Part shown: positions 19,778-27,818 of the stretch, one piece after another
How the letters are laid out: every line of letters starts with the position of its first letter
Position numbering within the stretch: position 1 is the stretch's first letter
NCBI GenBank assembly: GCA_016795105.1
Contig: JAEUIH010000039.1
Coordinates: forward strand, 1 to 64,000
Length of the DNA: 64,000 bases
Reading direction: 5' to 3'
Source of the DNA: Planctomyces sp.
GTDB taxonomy: Bacteria; Planctomycetota; Planctomycetia; Planctomycetales; Planctomycetaceae
Position numbers and translations under genes: made by a program
Notes under the pieces: generated by a model
What the model was told of the DNA's origin: nothing
Seen by the model: the letters and a program-made list of their open reading frames with translations, nothing else
Databases searched by the model: none

Positions 19778-20200
19778 ATGGAAATGATCGCCATGATCAG
19801 TGCTGAAACATGGATGCTGTTGATACTGGGGTACACTCTGACGGTGCTGATTGAGGTCCCGGTGATGTGTGTGGGACTCTCCGCTGAATATTCGATCCGA
19901 GATCGCTGGATTTCCGGATTGCTGCTGACTGCATTTACGTATCCGTTTGTCGTTTTGATCCTGCCGGCAATGATGAGTCTTGCGGGTATTCAAAGTCGAC
20001 TGGTGTACCTGTTGGTTGCGGAAACGTGGGCGCCGGTTGGTGAGGTGTTGTTGTTTCGATATCTGCATCGAATTCCGATGAGGAAGGCGGTAGATCGAAA
20101 TGCGGCTGTGATTGTAATTGCCAATTTGTGCTCATTTGCAGCTGGCGAGGCCGGGCTGAGTCGCTGGATCCATGAGATCTCAAGCAAGGTCCTGCGGTGA
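19778..20200 (+). CDS. Small conserved membrane protein
   Basis: A 140-residue membrane protein with four predicted helices. Acidic residues lie within or at the edges of helices (TVLIEVPVMC, LLVAETWAPVGEVLLF, SFAAGEAGLS). It starts one base after the preceding stop and is the last gene of the operon at 18503-20200. The conserved Glu pattern recalls small membrane proteins of unknown function that are common in planctomycetes. It may form a complex with the 340-residue protein; that is inference from gene order only. Confidence 0.6.
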   Translation: MEMIAMISAETWMLLILGYTLTVLIEVPVMCVGLSAEYSIRDRWISGLLLTAFTYPFVVLILPAMMSLAGIQSRLVYLLVAETWAPVGEVLLFRYLHRIPMRKAVDRNAAVIVIANLCSFAAGEAGLSRWIHEISSKVLR

Positions 20201-20397
20201 GAGGGCAGTGCAGGGAGCCGTCGCGTGCCGGGAGACTGATGGCCGGGGCGAGTCTTCGAAAGACTGTGGGGAACAGCGGTGTTACTTACACGAGTGAATG
20301 GCGTTCAAGCGAGCAACGTGTGATTCAGGTGCTGCGGGCCGATCCATAATTAGTCAGGATCTTTGTCAGCCGATCAAATCCGGGAAGAAGAAAAATC

Positions 20398-20540
20398 AGA
20401 TCGAAGAGAGAAGAGCGGCATCCCTGCCGCAGCGCCATCCATGGATGAGCTCCTTGGCCAGTCGCGTGCTTGAGTGAGTAAGCGACCTGAAGGGGACCTG
20501 CAGTTTGAGTGAGTAGGTACGCTCTTCTCTACTTCGATCT
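20398..20540. repeat. Long inverted repeat in gene-free spacer 20201-20574
   Basis: The spacer between the membrane operon and mraZ holds no credible gene. It contains near-perfect inverted arms at 20398-20417 and 20520-20540, which differ by one inserted base, separated by about 102 bp. Inside are a CATCCATGGATG palindrome and two copies of TTGAGTGAGTA (about 20470 and 20504). The element lies downstream of mraZ and downstream of the membrane operon. It could be a transcript-ending cruciform, a small mobile-element remnant or a structured RNA. There is no T-tract. Confidence 0.6.
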
Positions 20541-20574
20541 GTTCTGCTTCCGGAACAGTGAAAGTGGGGTTGGG

Positions 20575-21045
20575 TTACTGGGTCAGCTGTTTGAACAGAT
20601 CACCAAAATCGGGCATTTCCTGTTTGAGAACATCGAGCCAGACTTCGGGGTTCCAGATTTCGACACAGATAACAGCACCGACAACAACAACTTCCTTTCC
20701 TGCGGCGACACCGAGGAAGGATCGAAATCCTTCCGGGACGAGGAGGCGGGAACGGTTTGCAAGTTTTGTGGATGTGTGTCGAGTGGAGAGCAGTCGGCCG
20801 AGTCTTTGAACATCACCCCATCGCTGTTCCATGCGACCGGAGTTGATTTTCTGTTTAAGCAGGCTGATCCCGCTGTCCAGTCTTTGCTGCCAGTCTTCCT
20901 GTTTCCAGAGACTGAGGCATCCGGCACGCTCTTTCGCAACGATAACACCACCTTCATCGTCGGAAATTTCCGAAACGAATTCTGGTGGTAATTGCAGGCG
21001 AAATCGATCGTCGATCGTTCTATGATGTTCGCCTGTCAGAAACAT
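20575..21045 (-). CDS. mraZ: Transcriptional regulator MraZ (orphan)
   Basis: A 156-residue protein with two SpoVT/AbrB-like halves, as expected for Mra[21 protein letters not shown] at the N terminus with [19 protein letters not shown], and then [15 protein letters not shown] with [18 protein letters not shown]. MraZ normally heads the division and cell wall (dcw) cluster and represses it. Here it is followed by no rsmH, ftsL or mur gene: downstream is a gene-free spacer and then genes on the opposite strand. Its upstream region holds two inverted-repeat candidates (21178-21236). Planctomycetes divide without FtsZ, so the regulon of this copy is an open question. Confidence 0.85.
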   Translation of the reverse strand: MFLTGEHHRTIDDRFRLQLPPEFVSEISDDEGGVIVAKERAGCLSLWKQEDWQQRLDSGISLLKQKINSGRMEQRWGDVQRLGRLLSTRHTSTKLANRSRLLVPEGFRSFLGVAAGKEVVVVGAVICVEIWNPEVWLDVLKQEMPDFGDLFKQLTQ

Positions 21046-21177
21046 TGGAACTGTCTTTGACCTGAGGTCACAAGAGTGAGCGACTGTGAAGCCGATCGGA
21101 CTGAAACGACTGACGGTAAAACCGGTTGGTTGTCATGCAGCTGTTGTCATGCAACTGCTGTCAGATGCATACACTAC

Positions 21178-21236
21178 TGGGTCGAAAACCCACTTTCAAC
21201 TGATTTTCAAAGATCATTTTGGGCACAAATCCCACT
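21178..21236 (-). promoter_or_regulatory. Paired inverted-repeat operator candidates upstream of mraZ
   Basis: Two 17-bp sites, 21178-21194 and 21220-21236, share the form TGGG-N7-CCCA followed by CT. Their starts are exactly 42 bp apart, which is four helical turns. They lie 130-190 bp upstream of mraZ in the 566-bp spacer shared with the divergent 353-residue gene, and no other feature was found in that spacer. Known MraZ proteins bind TGGGN half-sites in direct repeats; here the half-sites are inverted, so binding by this MraZ is only a hypothesis. Confidence 0.45.
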
Positions 21237-21612
21237 GCCGCGAAGATTAGGCGGGGACTCCGACAACGGCAAGTTACCGGGCTGTGGATTCTTCCGAATT
21301 TACCGGAAACGTAGTTGGCGTCCGCGTCGGTTTGCTGAGGTTTGGAGCTTCAGGAGATTTGGGAAAAATCCAGAGGTGCCTGCAAAGGTCTGTGCAGAGT
21401 CCGTTCTGCGTTCTCCCTGACGGATGGGTAAAGATTGACATCTGCAAAGAAGAGTCAGGTGATCGTGACGGCATTTGGCAAATTCACTGCGCTTCAGGTC
21501 AGTGTTCCCAAAGCCGGGGCCGGAGACGTGATAGGGTTGAGCTCGAAACAACTCGATTTGCCTTCCCCATAATGTCATCACCACCCGCCATTGAGAGTCA
21601 GGATCAGAGCCG

Positions 21613-22674
21613 ATGAGCAAGGTCAAACCATTCCTCTTCGGAAGTCTGCTGGGTGCCGCAACAATGTTCGGTGCCATGCAGTTTCATGTCGTGCGTTCCC
21701 ATGATGGGTTTCAGTTTGTTCCTCGAACGCCCCAACACTCACTGGGTCTGGCTTACGCGGACATTCGCAACTGGAATGCAACGCAGTGGACCGATCGACC
21801 GGAACTGGCTCGCGCCCTGATGGCACACGGTTCATCCGATTTGATTGCTCAGTCGGTTGCAGACAGTCTCGCTGATTCTGTCAGTGCCGAGAGCGCAACA
21901 CTGGATCAGCTCCGCACATTTCTGAATAAGGCATCTGACGGTACCGAGGTCAAAGATGTTGAAACCTTCAAGATCCCGGGGATAGAGCCACTTCGCTCAG
22001 AAGACTCCGCTCCATCGGGTTTCGAAGGTCTCAAAGTACCCGCCGCTGAAGCTCGACGACCAAATGCGGCCGATGCGTTCCGAGTTGCCGGCAGCGACGC
22101 GGCGACGGTGCCCGCTCCAAGGGAGAAAAGTCGTTTCTCCGCAGACGACATTCTGGGAGCTGAAGAGAGCCCCTTTAATGAAGTGCCATCCGAGACTTCT
22201 TCGAAGAACCCAGGTGCTCCTGCCGGTGCTTCCGGGGCTGTCCCGTCGTCGGTGAAAGAGTCCAAGTCATTCACTGATGCCGTATTCGGACCGTCTGCAT
22301 CGACAGGCGGGGCGTCAGCCAGCGGAGCCACATCAGCCGGAACAGCAGCGGGGACAAATCCCTCACGCAGTACACAGCCGACAACTGGATCTGGTTCATC
22401 TTCAACAGCAAAGGCAGCAGCTCCATTTGAGGATGTGACAGCGGATTTGGAAAGTCGAGCACGCTCTGCTCTCAGTCGTGCTCAATCCAGTCTGCAGGGT
22501 AAAGCTTCAGAAACAACATCGGCAGTCCGCGAAGGTTCAGGTCAGTATGTTCGTGAACAATTGAAGACTGCGACTGATGCGGCCGCCGAGTCAGTTTCTG
22601 CTGCAGTGAAGTCGAATACATCGGCCGAAACCCTGGAGGCACTTCAGGGAAAGTTCGACCCATTTCTTGAGTAG
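21613..22674 (+). CDS. Membrane-anchored, mostly disordered protein
   Basis: A 353-residue protein with an N-terminal hydrophobic segment (residues 6-22, PFLFGSLLGAATMFGAM) acting as signal or anchor. A short conserved region follows (FQFVPRTPQHSLGLAYADIR, NWNATQWTDRPELARALMAHG). Residues about 120-280 are low-complexity, rich in Ala, Ser, Gly, Pro and Thr. The helical C terminus contains SRARSALSRAQSSLQGKA. The layout suggests a cell-envelope protein with a flexible tether. It ends 8 bp before the convergent metallohydrolase gene. I do not recognise a characterised family. Confidence 0.7.
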   Translation: MSKVKPFLFGSLLGAATMFGAMQFHVVRSHDGFQFVPRTPQHSLGLAYADIRNWNATQWTDRPELARALMAHGSSDLIAQSVADSLADSVSAESATLDQLRTFLNKASDGTEVKDVETFKIPGIEPLRSEDSAPSGFEGLKVPAAEARRPNAADAFRVAGSDAATVPAPREKSRFSADDILGAEESPFNEVPSETSSKNPGAPAGASGAVPSSVKESKSFTDAVFGPSASTGGASASGATSAGTAAGTNPSRSTQPTTGSGSSSTAKAAAPFEDVTADLESRARSALSRAQSSLQGKASETTSAVREGSGQYVREQLKTATDAAAESVSAAVKSNTSAETLEALQGKFDPFLE

Positions 22675-22682
22675 CCGATCAG

Positions 22683-25121
22683 CTATTCATCAGCAATCGA
22701 TTCGTCCCGAATACTACGATAAGTCTCAGCCGCTTTTTCGTACGCCGCCTTTGCAGCGTCGCGTTCTTCCGGACGAATTTGATTTTGTTTTGAGTTCCAG
22801 CAGACATCAACAGCCTTCTCGCACCATTCGGCACTTCGGCGACTTGCACGGATCGGACGCTTGTCGACATGAACAAAGACCGGATTGGTGTGAACGGATG
22901 GCAGGATTCGTACAGCAATCCATGAAGAGTGCTGCACTTGCACAGGAATGTTGAAGGATTCGACATGTCCGTCCGCCAGCAGTTCCTGTGTGGCCGCGAC
23001 TTTACCGTTGACGATGATTTCGACAGGCACGCTGCGAGTATTTCCGATTCGACTGCGTTCTACGTGCCAATACGGTTTATCATCGAGTCGACGATTTCGA
23101 ATGGATTCCGTTTCGGGAGTTGGCTGAGCTTCAAGGAGTGCGGCTGCATCAAACTGAACGAGTACTTCAGCGGGTTGTGGCAGATCAAGTCGACTGACGT
23201 TGCCATCGCTGGTGCGTTCTCCGACTTTTCGATCGTTGACTCGGAAGTCGATGATATGGCTCAGTCCGTCACCGCAATAGCTGCGACCATCGCGAAGTCC
23301 TTCAATCCAGCGATCATAGGAGAGTTCCTCTCCGGGGTTGAGACGAACATAGATTCGCCCGAGTCCAACGCGATCGCCGTAGATACACGGAAAGTCTGTT
23401 TCGCCACTGATTCGTGATGTCATCCCGCAGTTCAGCGTGTGGTACCAGATATTTAGTTCCCAGATGGCCGGGGTGTCCACTGCCGAGATAAAGTCGCAGA
23501 CATCGTGGGCGGCGGTGACAATGAATTCGTTGGCCCCAATTCCATCGAACTGCGGCATTGCGTAATCGGGCAATGTATCGGCGGCGCGGCCCTGCCATTC
23601 ATTCTGAGCACCACCCCATGGACGTTTGGTAAACTGACGACTGCCGTCCGGCATCAGATCGGGAAGGGCAAGGCCCCAGCCACTATGGCTGTATCCGACA
23701 ACGCCACCCTGTTCGCGTCCCCATTTCAGCACGGGCAGGGTCCAGCTTGGCCATTGTTCAATTCGCTGAGTTCCAGGGTAGTCATCTTCGTTCAGTTTCA
23801 GCAGGCACAAATGGCCTGCGTGAGAGGAGGGGAAGCCGCTGACTTCCACGTCATATCTCATCAGATAGCGATTTGTGGATAACGGGGAGATTCGGCCTTC
23901 AAAGAATTCCTTCTGTGTATACCAGCAGGGCCCCCAGCTGAGGACACAGCCCACGTTGAGATCCTCGCCAAGGATATGCCTCATCATGGCATCCGGGCCA
24001 ACGCCTTCTGTTGGGCTGTCGTAGTGGGCACAGCCGGCCGCATGGACATGGTGATCGCCCGAAAACCAGCCGCGGTCTGCAAGATGGATCCAGCGTTTCA
24101 GCTGAACGGACAATTCAAATTCCTTCTGATCGGGAATCGTGACCTGCTGAATCTGAGGCAGATACTCCGGACCGCGGTTGGCAATAATCCTGTAGTTCCC
24201 CGGCGGAAGCTCGACAGTCTCACCTTCCGATCGATAAATCTGATGATGGAAAAAGAAATCCGGGGCGAGTCTTCTTGAAGGGTGAGGGTAGATTCGTCCC
24301 TGCTCATCCCGTATGACAAGTGAAGCAGTCGTTGGACTGTCATCTGTGTCTCTGATCTTCAGGCGAACGCTCGTGGCGGGATGACATTCAAACAGGATCG
24401 GAACGGCATTTCGAAATCCAATATCCTGGGTACCGGCGCCAACATGAAACGAGAGTGCTGCTTCTCGATGGCCGGCATCCCGGCTGAACAGCTGAATGAC
24501 ACAATATTCCAGTGCGAGTCCTGAGAGCCTTTCTTTGAGTGGTTCGCGGCGAAGCATGGCGAGCTCCAGAAAGCGTCCCGGAACGTCTTCTGTATTCACT
24601 AGCTGCTGGTCCGTTCGCGGTTGTTCTCGAGCCCCTTTTCCCTGTTGATAGACAGGAGCTGCGTTGGGGCTTTCAGCTTCCAGCTTTGGATTGATGCCCG
24701 CTTCATTGTGAACCTTGACAAGAAACGTACGCCAGCCCTGCTGAATGAGTTCCTTCTTTGCGGGACCTTCGGAAACCTTAACGCGACTTTCCGGATTGAT
24801 GTTCACATATGCCACGCACAAAGGGTCCAGTACCTTCTGGACCTGTCTGGAGACTGCAATGTCTGTTTCCGCTTTCAACGCAGTTCGTAGTGCTGTGATG
24901 GTTTCAGCAGAGAATGGAGTGCCTGCAAAGTCCATCGCTTCAATCAATCGCTCAGTAGCTGCAATCAGAGGCTGCCGTTCGACTCCGGCGACTTGCGGTA
25001 GTTCGTCACCAAAGGTCTGCAGAGAAAACAGGGGCACGACGAGGGCAAACAGCCTCAGCCGGAGCGCTGAGACAAGAGTGCAGTGAATCACACCAACGAA
25101 ATGCCGTGCTGAACTGACCAT
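22683..25121 (-). CDS. CehA/McbA-family (PHP-like) metallohydrolase, secreted
   Basis: An 812-residue exported protein. The start at 25119-25121 is preceded by AGGAAG and yields a signal sequence (LRLRLFALVVPLFSLQTFG); the frame is open for a further 119 upstream codons that look non-coding. The N-terminal third is unique. The central region has beta-rich carboxypeptidase-regulatory-like sequence (PPGNYRIIANRGPEY). The catalytic domain begins at WFSGDHHVHAAG (HxH), continues through GYSHSGWGLALP and ends near AHDVCDFISAVDTPAIWELN, as in CehA/McbA-type PHP hydrolases that use two or three metal ions. Substrate unknown. Confidence 0.8.
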   Translation of the reverse strand: MVSSARHFVGVIHCTLVSALRLRLFALVVPLFSLQTFGDELPQVAGVERQPLIAATERLIEAMDFAGTPFSAETITALRTALKAETDIAVSRQVQKVLDPLCVAYVNINPESRVKVSEGPAKKELIQQGWRTFLVKVHNEAGINPKLEAESPNAAPVYQQGKGAREQPRTDQQLVNTEDVPGRFLELAMLRREPLKERLSGLALEYCVIQLFSRDAGHREAALSFHVGAGTQDIGFRNAVPILFECHPATSVRLKIRDTDDSPTTASLVIRDEQGRIYPHPSRRLAPDFFFHHQIYRSEGETVELPPGNYRIIANRGPEYLPQIQQVTIPDQKEFELSVQLKRWIHLADRGWFSGDHHVHAAGCAHYDSPTEGVGPDAMMRHILGEDLNVGCVLSWGPCWYTQKEFFEGRISPLSTNRYLMRYDVEVSGFPSSHAGHLCLLKLNEDDYPGTQRIEQWPSWTLPVLKWGREQGGVVGYSHSGWGLALPDLMPDGSRQFTKRPWGGAQNEWQGRAADTLPDYAMPQFDGIGANEFIVTAAHDVCDFISAVDTPAIWELNIWYHTLNCGMTSRISGETDFPCIYGDRVGLGRIYVRLNPGEELSYDRWIEGLRDGRSYCGDGLSHIIDFRVNDRKVGERTSDGNVSRLDLPQPAEVLVQFDAAALLEAQPTPETESIRNRRLDDKPYWHVERSRIGNTRSVPVEIIVNGKVAATQELLADGHVESFNIPVQVQHSSWIAVRILPSVHTNPVFVHVDKRPIRASRRSAEWCEKAVDVCWNSKQNQIRPEERDAAKAAYEKAAETYRSIRDESIADE

Positions 25122-25413
25122 GAGTCTTCCTCGCTGAAGCGTCCGAGTTTCGCGTCTCCTGCCACGGGCAGGGGGGGGCCGATGCTGCCGGAGTTTACCG
25201 GAAGGCGCGAGGAACGGCCAATTCGTGGGGATTTGTAAATACGAATGTACGAATTGGAGCGATTTCTTTGGCAGAGCTATTGAAATTTTTCCCGAAGATT
25301 GCCGCTTCTGTGATTTTCGTGATGACTCAGGGTGTTCCCTGGACAATGAAATCCAGATTTCCGTTTTTGATCGCGAACGCAGAGATGCTTTTAACGCCGA
25401 GGATCGAGGTTCC

Positions 25414-25680
25414 ATGACGTCTGCCGCCAAATCCAGTCGCAGTGCACATCGGAAGCTGGATTCAAAGCTGAAGGTCACCTACCGCTGCGGATTCTGCCGC
25501 GATCCACTGATGCCTGCGCCTTTGAAGGGTATCGGATGGGTATTGGCGATCTTTGGGATCCGCGATCACTTCTGTCCCCATTGTTTTCAGCTGAAGCCTC
25601 GTCCATGGGGATGGCTCAAAGTTGTGCTTTGGCCCGTCTTTATGGTCATGAAGTTCTTCAAGGCTCTGAGAGATCGCTGA
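25414..25680 (+). CDS. Small zinc-ribbon/membrane protein
   Basis: An 88-residue protein starting at the ATG at 25414, which has GAGG upstream; the longer frame from 25225 has a poor N terminus. Two Cys pairs, CGFC (about residue 26) and CPHC (about residue 54), can form a zinc ribbon. Between and after them lie hydrophobic stretches (GIGWVLAIFGI, WLKVVLWPVFMVMKFF) and a basic C terminus. It may be a membrane-associated redox or zinc protein. No known family assigned. Confidence 0.6.
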   Translation: MTSAAKSSRSAHRKLDSKLKVTYRCGFCRDPLMPAPLKGIGWVLAIFGIRDHFCPHCFQLKPRPWGWLKVVLWPVFMVMKFFKALRDR

Positions 25681-25693
25681 GCTGGCACGCGTT

Positions 25694-25858
25694 CTATGAT
25701 TCTCTGAGTTTCGTCCCAAGGCCGAAGATGATGACACCGACAAGCAAAACAGCGGGCATCACAATCAGGTGGAACTGGATGAAGATTTGAGCGATCACAA
25801 GGGACGGCAGTCCCCCAAGTGCAATCAGCTGAAGTCCCATCCCAAGATATTGTTTCAT
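25694..25858 (-). CDS. Small membrane protein (54 aa)
   Basis: A 54-residue hydrophobic protein with two predicted helices (LGMGLQLIALGGLPSLVIAQ and LIVMPAVLLVGVIIFGLGTK) and a charged C terminus. The ATG at 25856-25858 is preceded by AGGAGG about 10 bases upstream, which supports translation of this short form. It is convergent with the zinc-ribbon gene and downstream of nothing obvious. Function unknown. Confidence 0.55.
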   Translation of the reverse strand: MKQYLGMGLQLIALGGLPSLVIAQIFIQFHLIVMPAVLLVGVIIFGLGTKLRES

Positions 25859-25979
25859 GGAAGTATGAATCCTCCTGCACCTGCCTGAAGCACATTGAAT
25901 CTGAATCCGGACTTTAAACAGAGAAGCCCGAAACCAAGCGGTCTCGGGCTTCATGCATTTGAGGTCTATTGAGACCAGA

Positions 25980-26738
25980 TTACTTCTTTTTCAACTTTGC
26001 CACATCAACAGTGATTGGCTTCAGTTCAGCAACTTCACCGTCCTTCACAGTGATCTTAAACTTACGGTCAATGTAGAGGGCGGTTTCATGCCAGATCACG
26101 CATTCGTGTTCGCCAACAGGAAGGTTCTCGATCTTGAACTTCCCTTCCTTATCGGTAACTGCAGCATATGGATGATCGACGATCAACCAGTAGCCAAGCA
26201 TCCATGGGTGGTAGTCACACTTCACCTGGATTGGAAGACGTTCGCCGACTTTGCAGTCGATCATTACGCCGGAACCCTTCGGAGTATTTGGAGCGACAAC
26301 CAGGTTCTGTCCCTGATTCTTGATCGGGAACGTATGCGTGTTGTGAGCAACTGCGTCGCTGGAAATGACTTCCACAGACTGACCGGCTCGAACGATCATC
26401 GCGTGCGGAAGAAACGCACACGCCTTCTGGTCCATCAGAACCGACTTTTCAGTCGGTGTCTTCAGATCCGGATGAATGGCCTTTGGGGCTTTTGAAAGAT
26501 AAATAAAGACGTTGGCAAGGCCCTTCGAGTCTTTATCAGCAACTACATCTTCCGAGTAAGTGTCCGCTACTGCACAAACTTCGGCGTCCTTCACAGGAGC
26601 ACCTTTCTTGTGCAGCAGAACGGGTTCAGGGACCGCACCATTGATGACTACTTGCCCCGAAACCCCGCCCCAGCCATCGGCAAGAGCAGCGGTTGAACAC
26701 AACAGTCCACAAGCTGCCGTCAGCAACCATTTTTTCAT
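25980..26738 (-). CDS. Secreted cupredoxin-like protein
   Basis: A 252-residue protein with a signal peptide (MKKWLLTAACGLLCSTAALA). It has the type of beta-sandwich found in methylamine-utilisation or plastocyanin-like proteins: AMIVRAGQSVEVISSD, then VAHNTHTFPI, then VKCDYHPWMLGYWLIVDHPY. The early His (AVAHNTH) and the C-x2-H-x2-M element in the C-terminal loop are the expected copper ligands, though the loop is shorter than in plastocyanin. The C-terminal 60 residues look like a carboxypeptidase-regulatory-like domain (YAAVTDKEGKFKIENLPVGE). It is probably a periplasmic electron carrier. The 5' side borders a 1.08-kb gene-poor region. Confidence 0.75.
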   Translation of the reverse strand: MKKWLLTAACGLLCSTAALADGWGGVSGQVVINGAVPEPVLLHKKGAPVKDAEVCAVADTYSEDVVADKDSKGLANVFIYLSKAPKAIHPDLKTPTEKSVLMDQKACAFLPHAMIVRAGQSVEVISSDAVAHNTHTFPIKNQGQNLVVAPNTPKGSGVMIDCKVGERLPIQVKCDYHPWMLGYWLIVDHPYAAVTDKEGKFKIENLPVGEHECVIWHETALYIDRKFKITVKDGEVAELKPITVDVAKLKKK

Positions 26739-26996
26739 GAGTATCTATCTCCACAAGTCTTAAAAAACAACGCAGCAGCAAGGCGACGAAATCGAGGCCT
26801 GATGACTTACGCTCCACATCGGCATTTTACGACGATCTGCACCAAATGTCGAACGCCGATTTTCCCGGAACTCCGAATGAGACCGGAACCTTCTCAGTCG
26901 CGGGAACCTTGATTTTACCCGAAAAATTGCGAGAAAGTGAAACTGCTGCGATTCCCGTGCAGGTTTTCTCGACCACGAACAGTTGAGTTCTAGTTG

Positions 26997-27204
26997 AGCC
27001 GCAGAGGTTTACAGGACGTGTAGATTCCAGACCGGCGCTCCACTTGCGTAAAGCCAGATGGGGGCGAGTGCAGGCAGGGCTGGCATTTTAACCACGAAAC
27101 ACACGAAATTCACGAAAGAATCGCAATCGGGCACTTCTGCAATTCTTCCGTCTCTTCCGCGTCTTCCGTGGTCAAAACGCCAACCCTGCCTGCGATTCGA
27201 ATTC
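26997..27204. repeat. Intergenic repeat element, copy 1 of family NSN
   Basis: This element begins with GAGCCGCAGAGGTTT and ends with a 27-bp segment (27178-27204: CGCCAACCC then TGCCTGCGATTCGAATTC) that recurs identically at 41782-41808. The interior holds CACGAAA-type short repeats (about 27090-27120) and cttccgtctcttccgcgtcttccg, a degenerate direct repeat. It sits in the gene-free interval 26739-27818. The rest of that interval contains a 15-bp tandem duplication at 27345-27374, a REP-like hairpin at 27433-27456, and no credible open reading frame. Confidence 0.7.
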
Positions 27205-27432
27205 GAAACCACAAACTCTGAGGTTGAATGAATTCAGTTGGCAGGTTCAGGTTCAGCGGGCCGGTGCATCGTCGCAAGGCCCCGGTTTCAGTGGCACAGG
27301 AATTACAAAAAGGCCCGGAGCGTCGACACACCACCACTCCGTTGCTTCGAGGTGTAGAACTTCGAGGTGTAGAACCCACCACAGTCGCAATGTGTCAGCC
27401 CCCCGGGCTTTTGTGCTGCTGTCTGGTTCTAA

Positions 27433-27456
27433 AGCCCGTGACTTACGCCACGGGCT
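27433..27456. repeat. REP-like palindrome AGCCCGTG-N8-CACGGGCT
   Basis: Perfect 8-bp arms around an 8-base loop, in a gene-free interval. Palindromes with this AGCCCGTG core are widespread between planctomycete genes. A half-site (AAAGCCCGTGGC) recurs near 40010. Confidence 0.75.
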
Positions 27457-27772
27457 AACGATGTATCGGCCCCCCGGGCCTGAATCGCCGGCAGTGTCTG
27501 TCGTGAAGTTTTGCAATAGACCACTGTTTCATGCAGCGTAATTGGTCACCACGAAAGACACGAACCACAGGAAAAATCACAATCGGGCACTTCTGCGATT
27601 CTTCCGTCTGCTGGTTTCCCTGAATCTACTGGATAACGAACAACCCCAGTGCCATTTTGTGCTCGCGATCATGCCCAGTGCTAACGGTGGTGGTTCTCGT
27701 AGTTAGATTCATTAAGTACACGTGTGAGGCGTGGCTTCTCGTTACCATTGCAAATGCGGTCCCAATCGGTAA

Positions 27773-27805
27773 CACTAGGTGTGCATCATTGGTTTGCACC
27801 TAGTG
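27773..27805 (+). promoter_or_regulatory. Hairpin in the leader of comM
   Basis: CACTAGGTG at 27773-27781 pairs with CACCTAGTG at 27797-27805 around a 15-base loop. The hairpin ends just before the likely Shine-Dalgarno (TGAGG, 27806-27810) and 13 bases before the ATG at 27819. Formation could change ribosome access. A related sequence beginning GTGTGAGGC occurs at about 27722 and again at 27803, suggesting a local duplication. Confidence 0.5.
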
Positions 27806-27818
27806 TGAGGCTGGTCTC

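Noticed and set aside
25122-25478. N-terminal extension of the CehA/McbA protein by 119 residues
   Set aside because: It lacks coding character, and a good ribosome site with a signal peptide supports the start at 25121.
27182-27204. T-arm-like GATTCGAATTC suggesting a tRNA gene
   Set aside because: No acceptor stem, D-arm or anticodon arm can be built around it. The sequence belongs to a repeat family. No tRNA or rRNA gene was found in the window.
27009-27541. Several short frames on both strands near the NSN repeats
   Set aside because: They recur only because the repeat recurs (27 kb and 41.6 kb), and have no ribosome sites or domain features.
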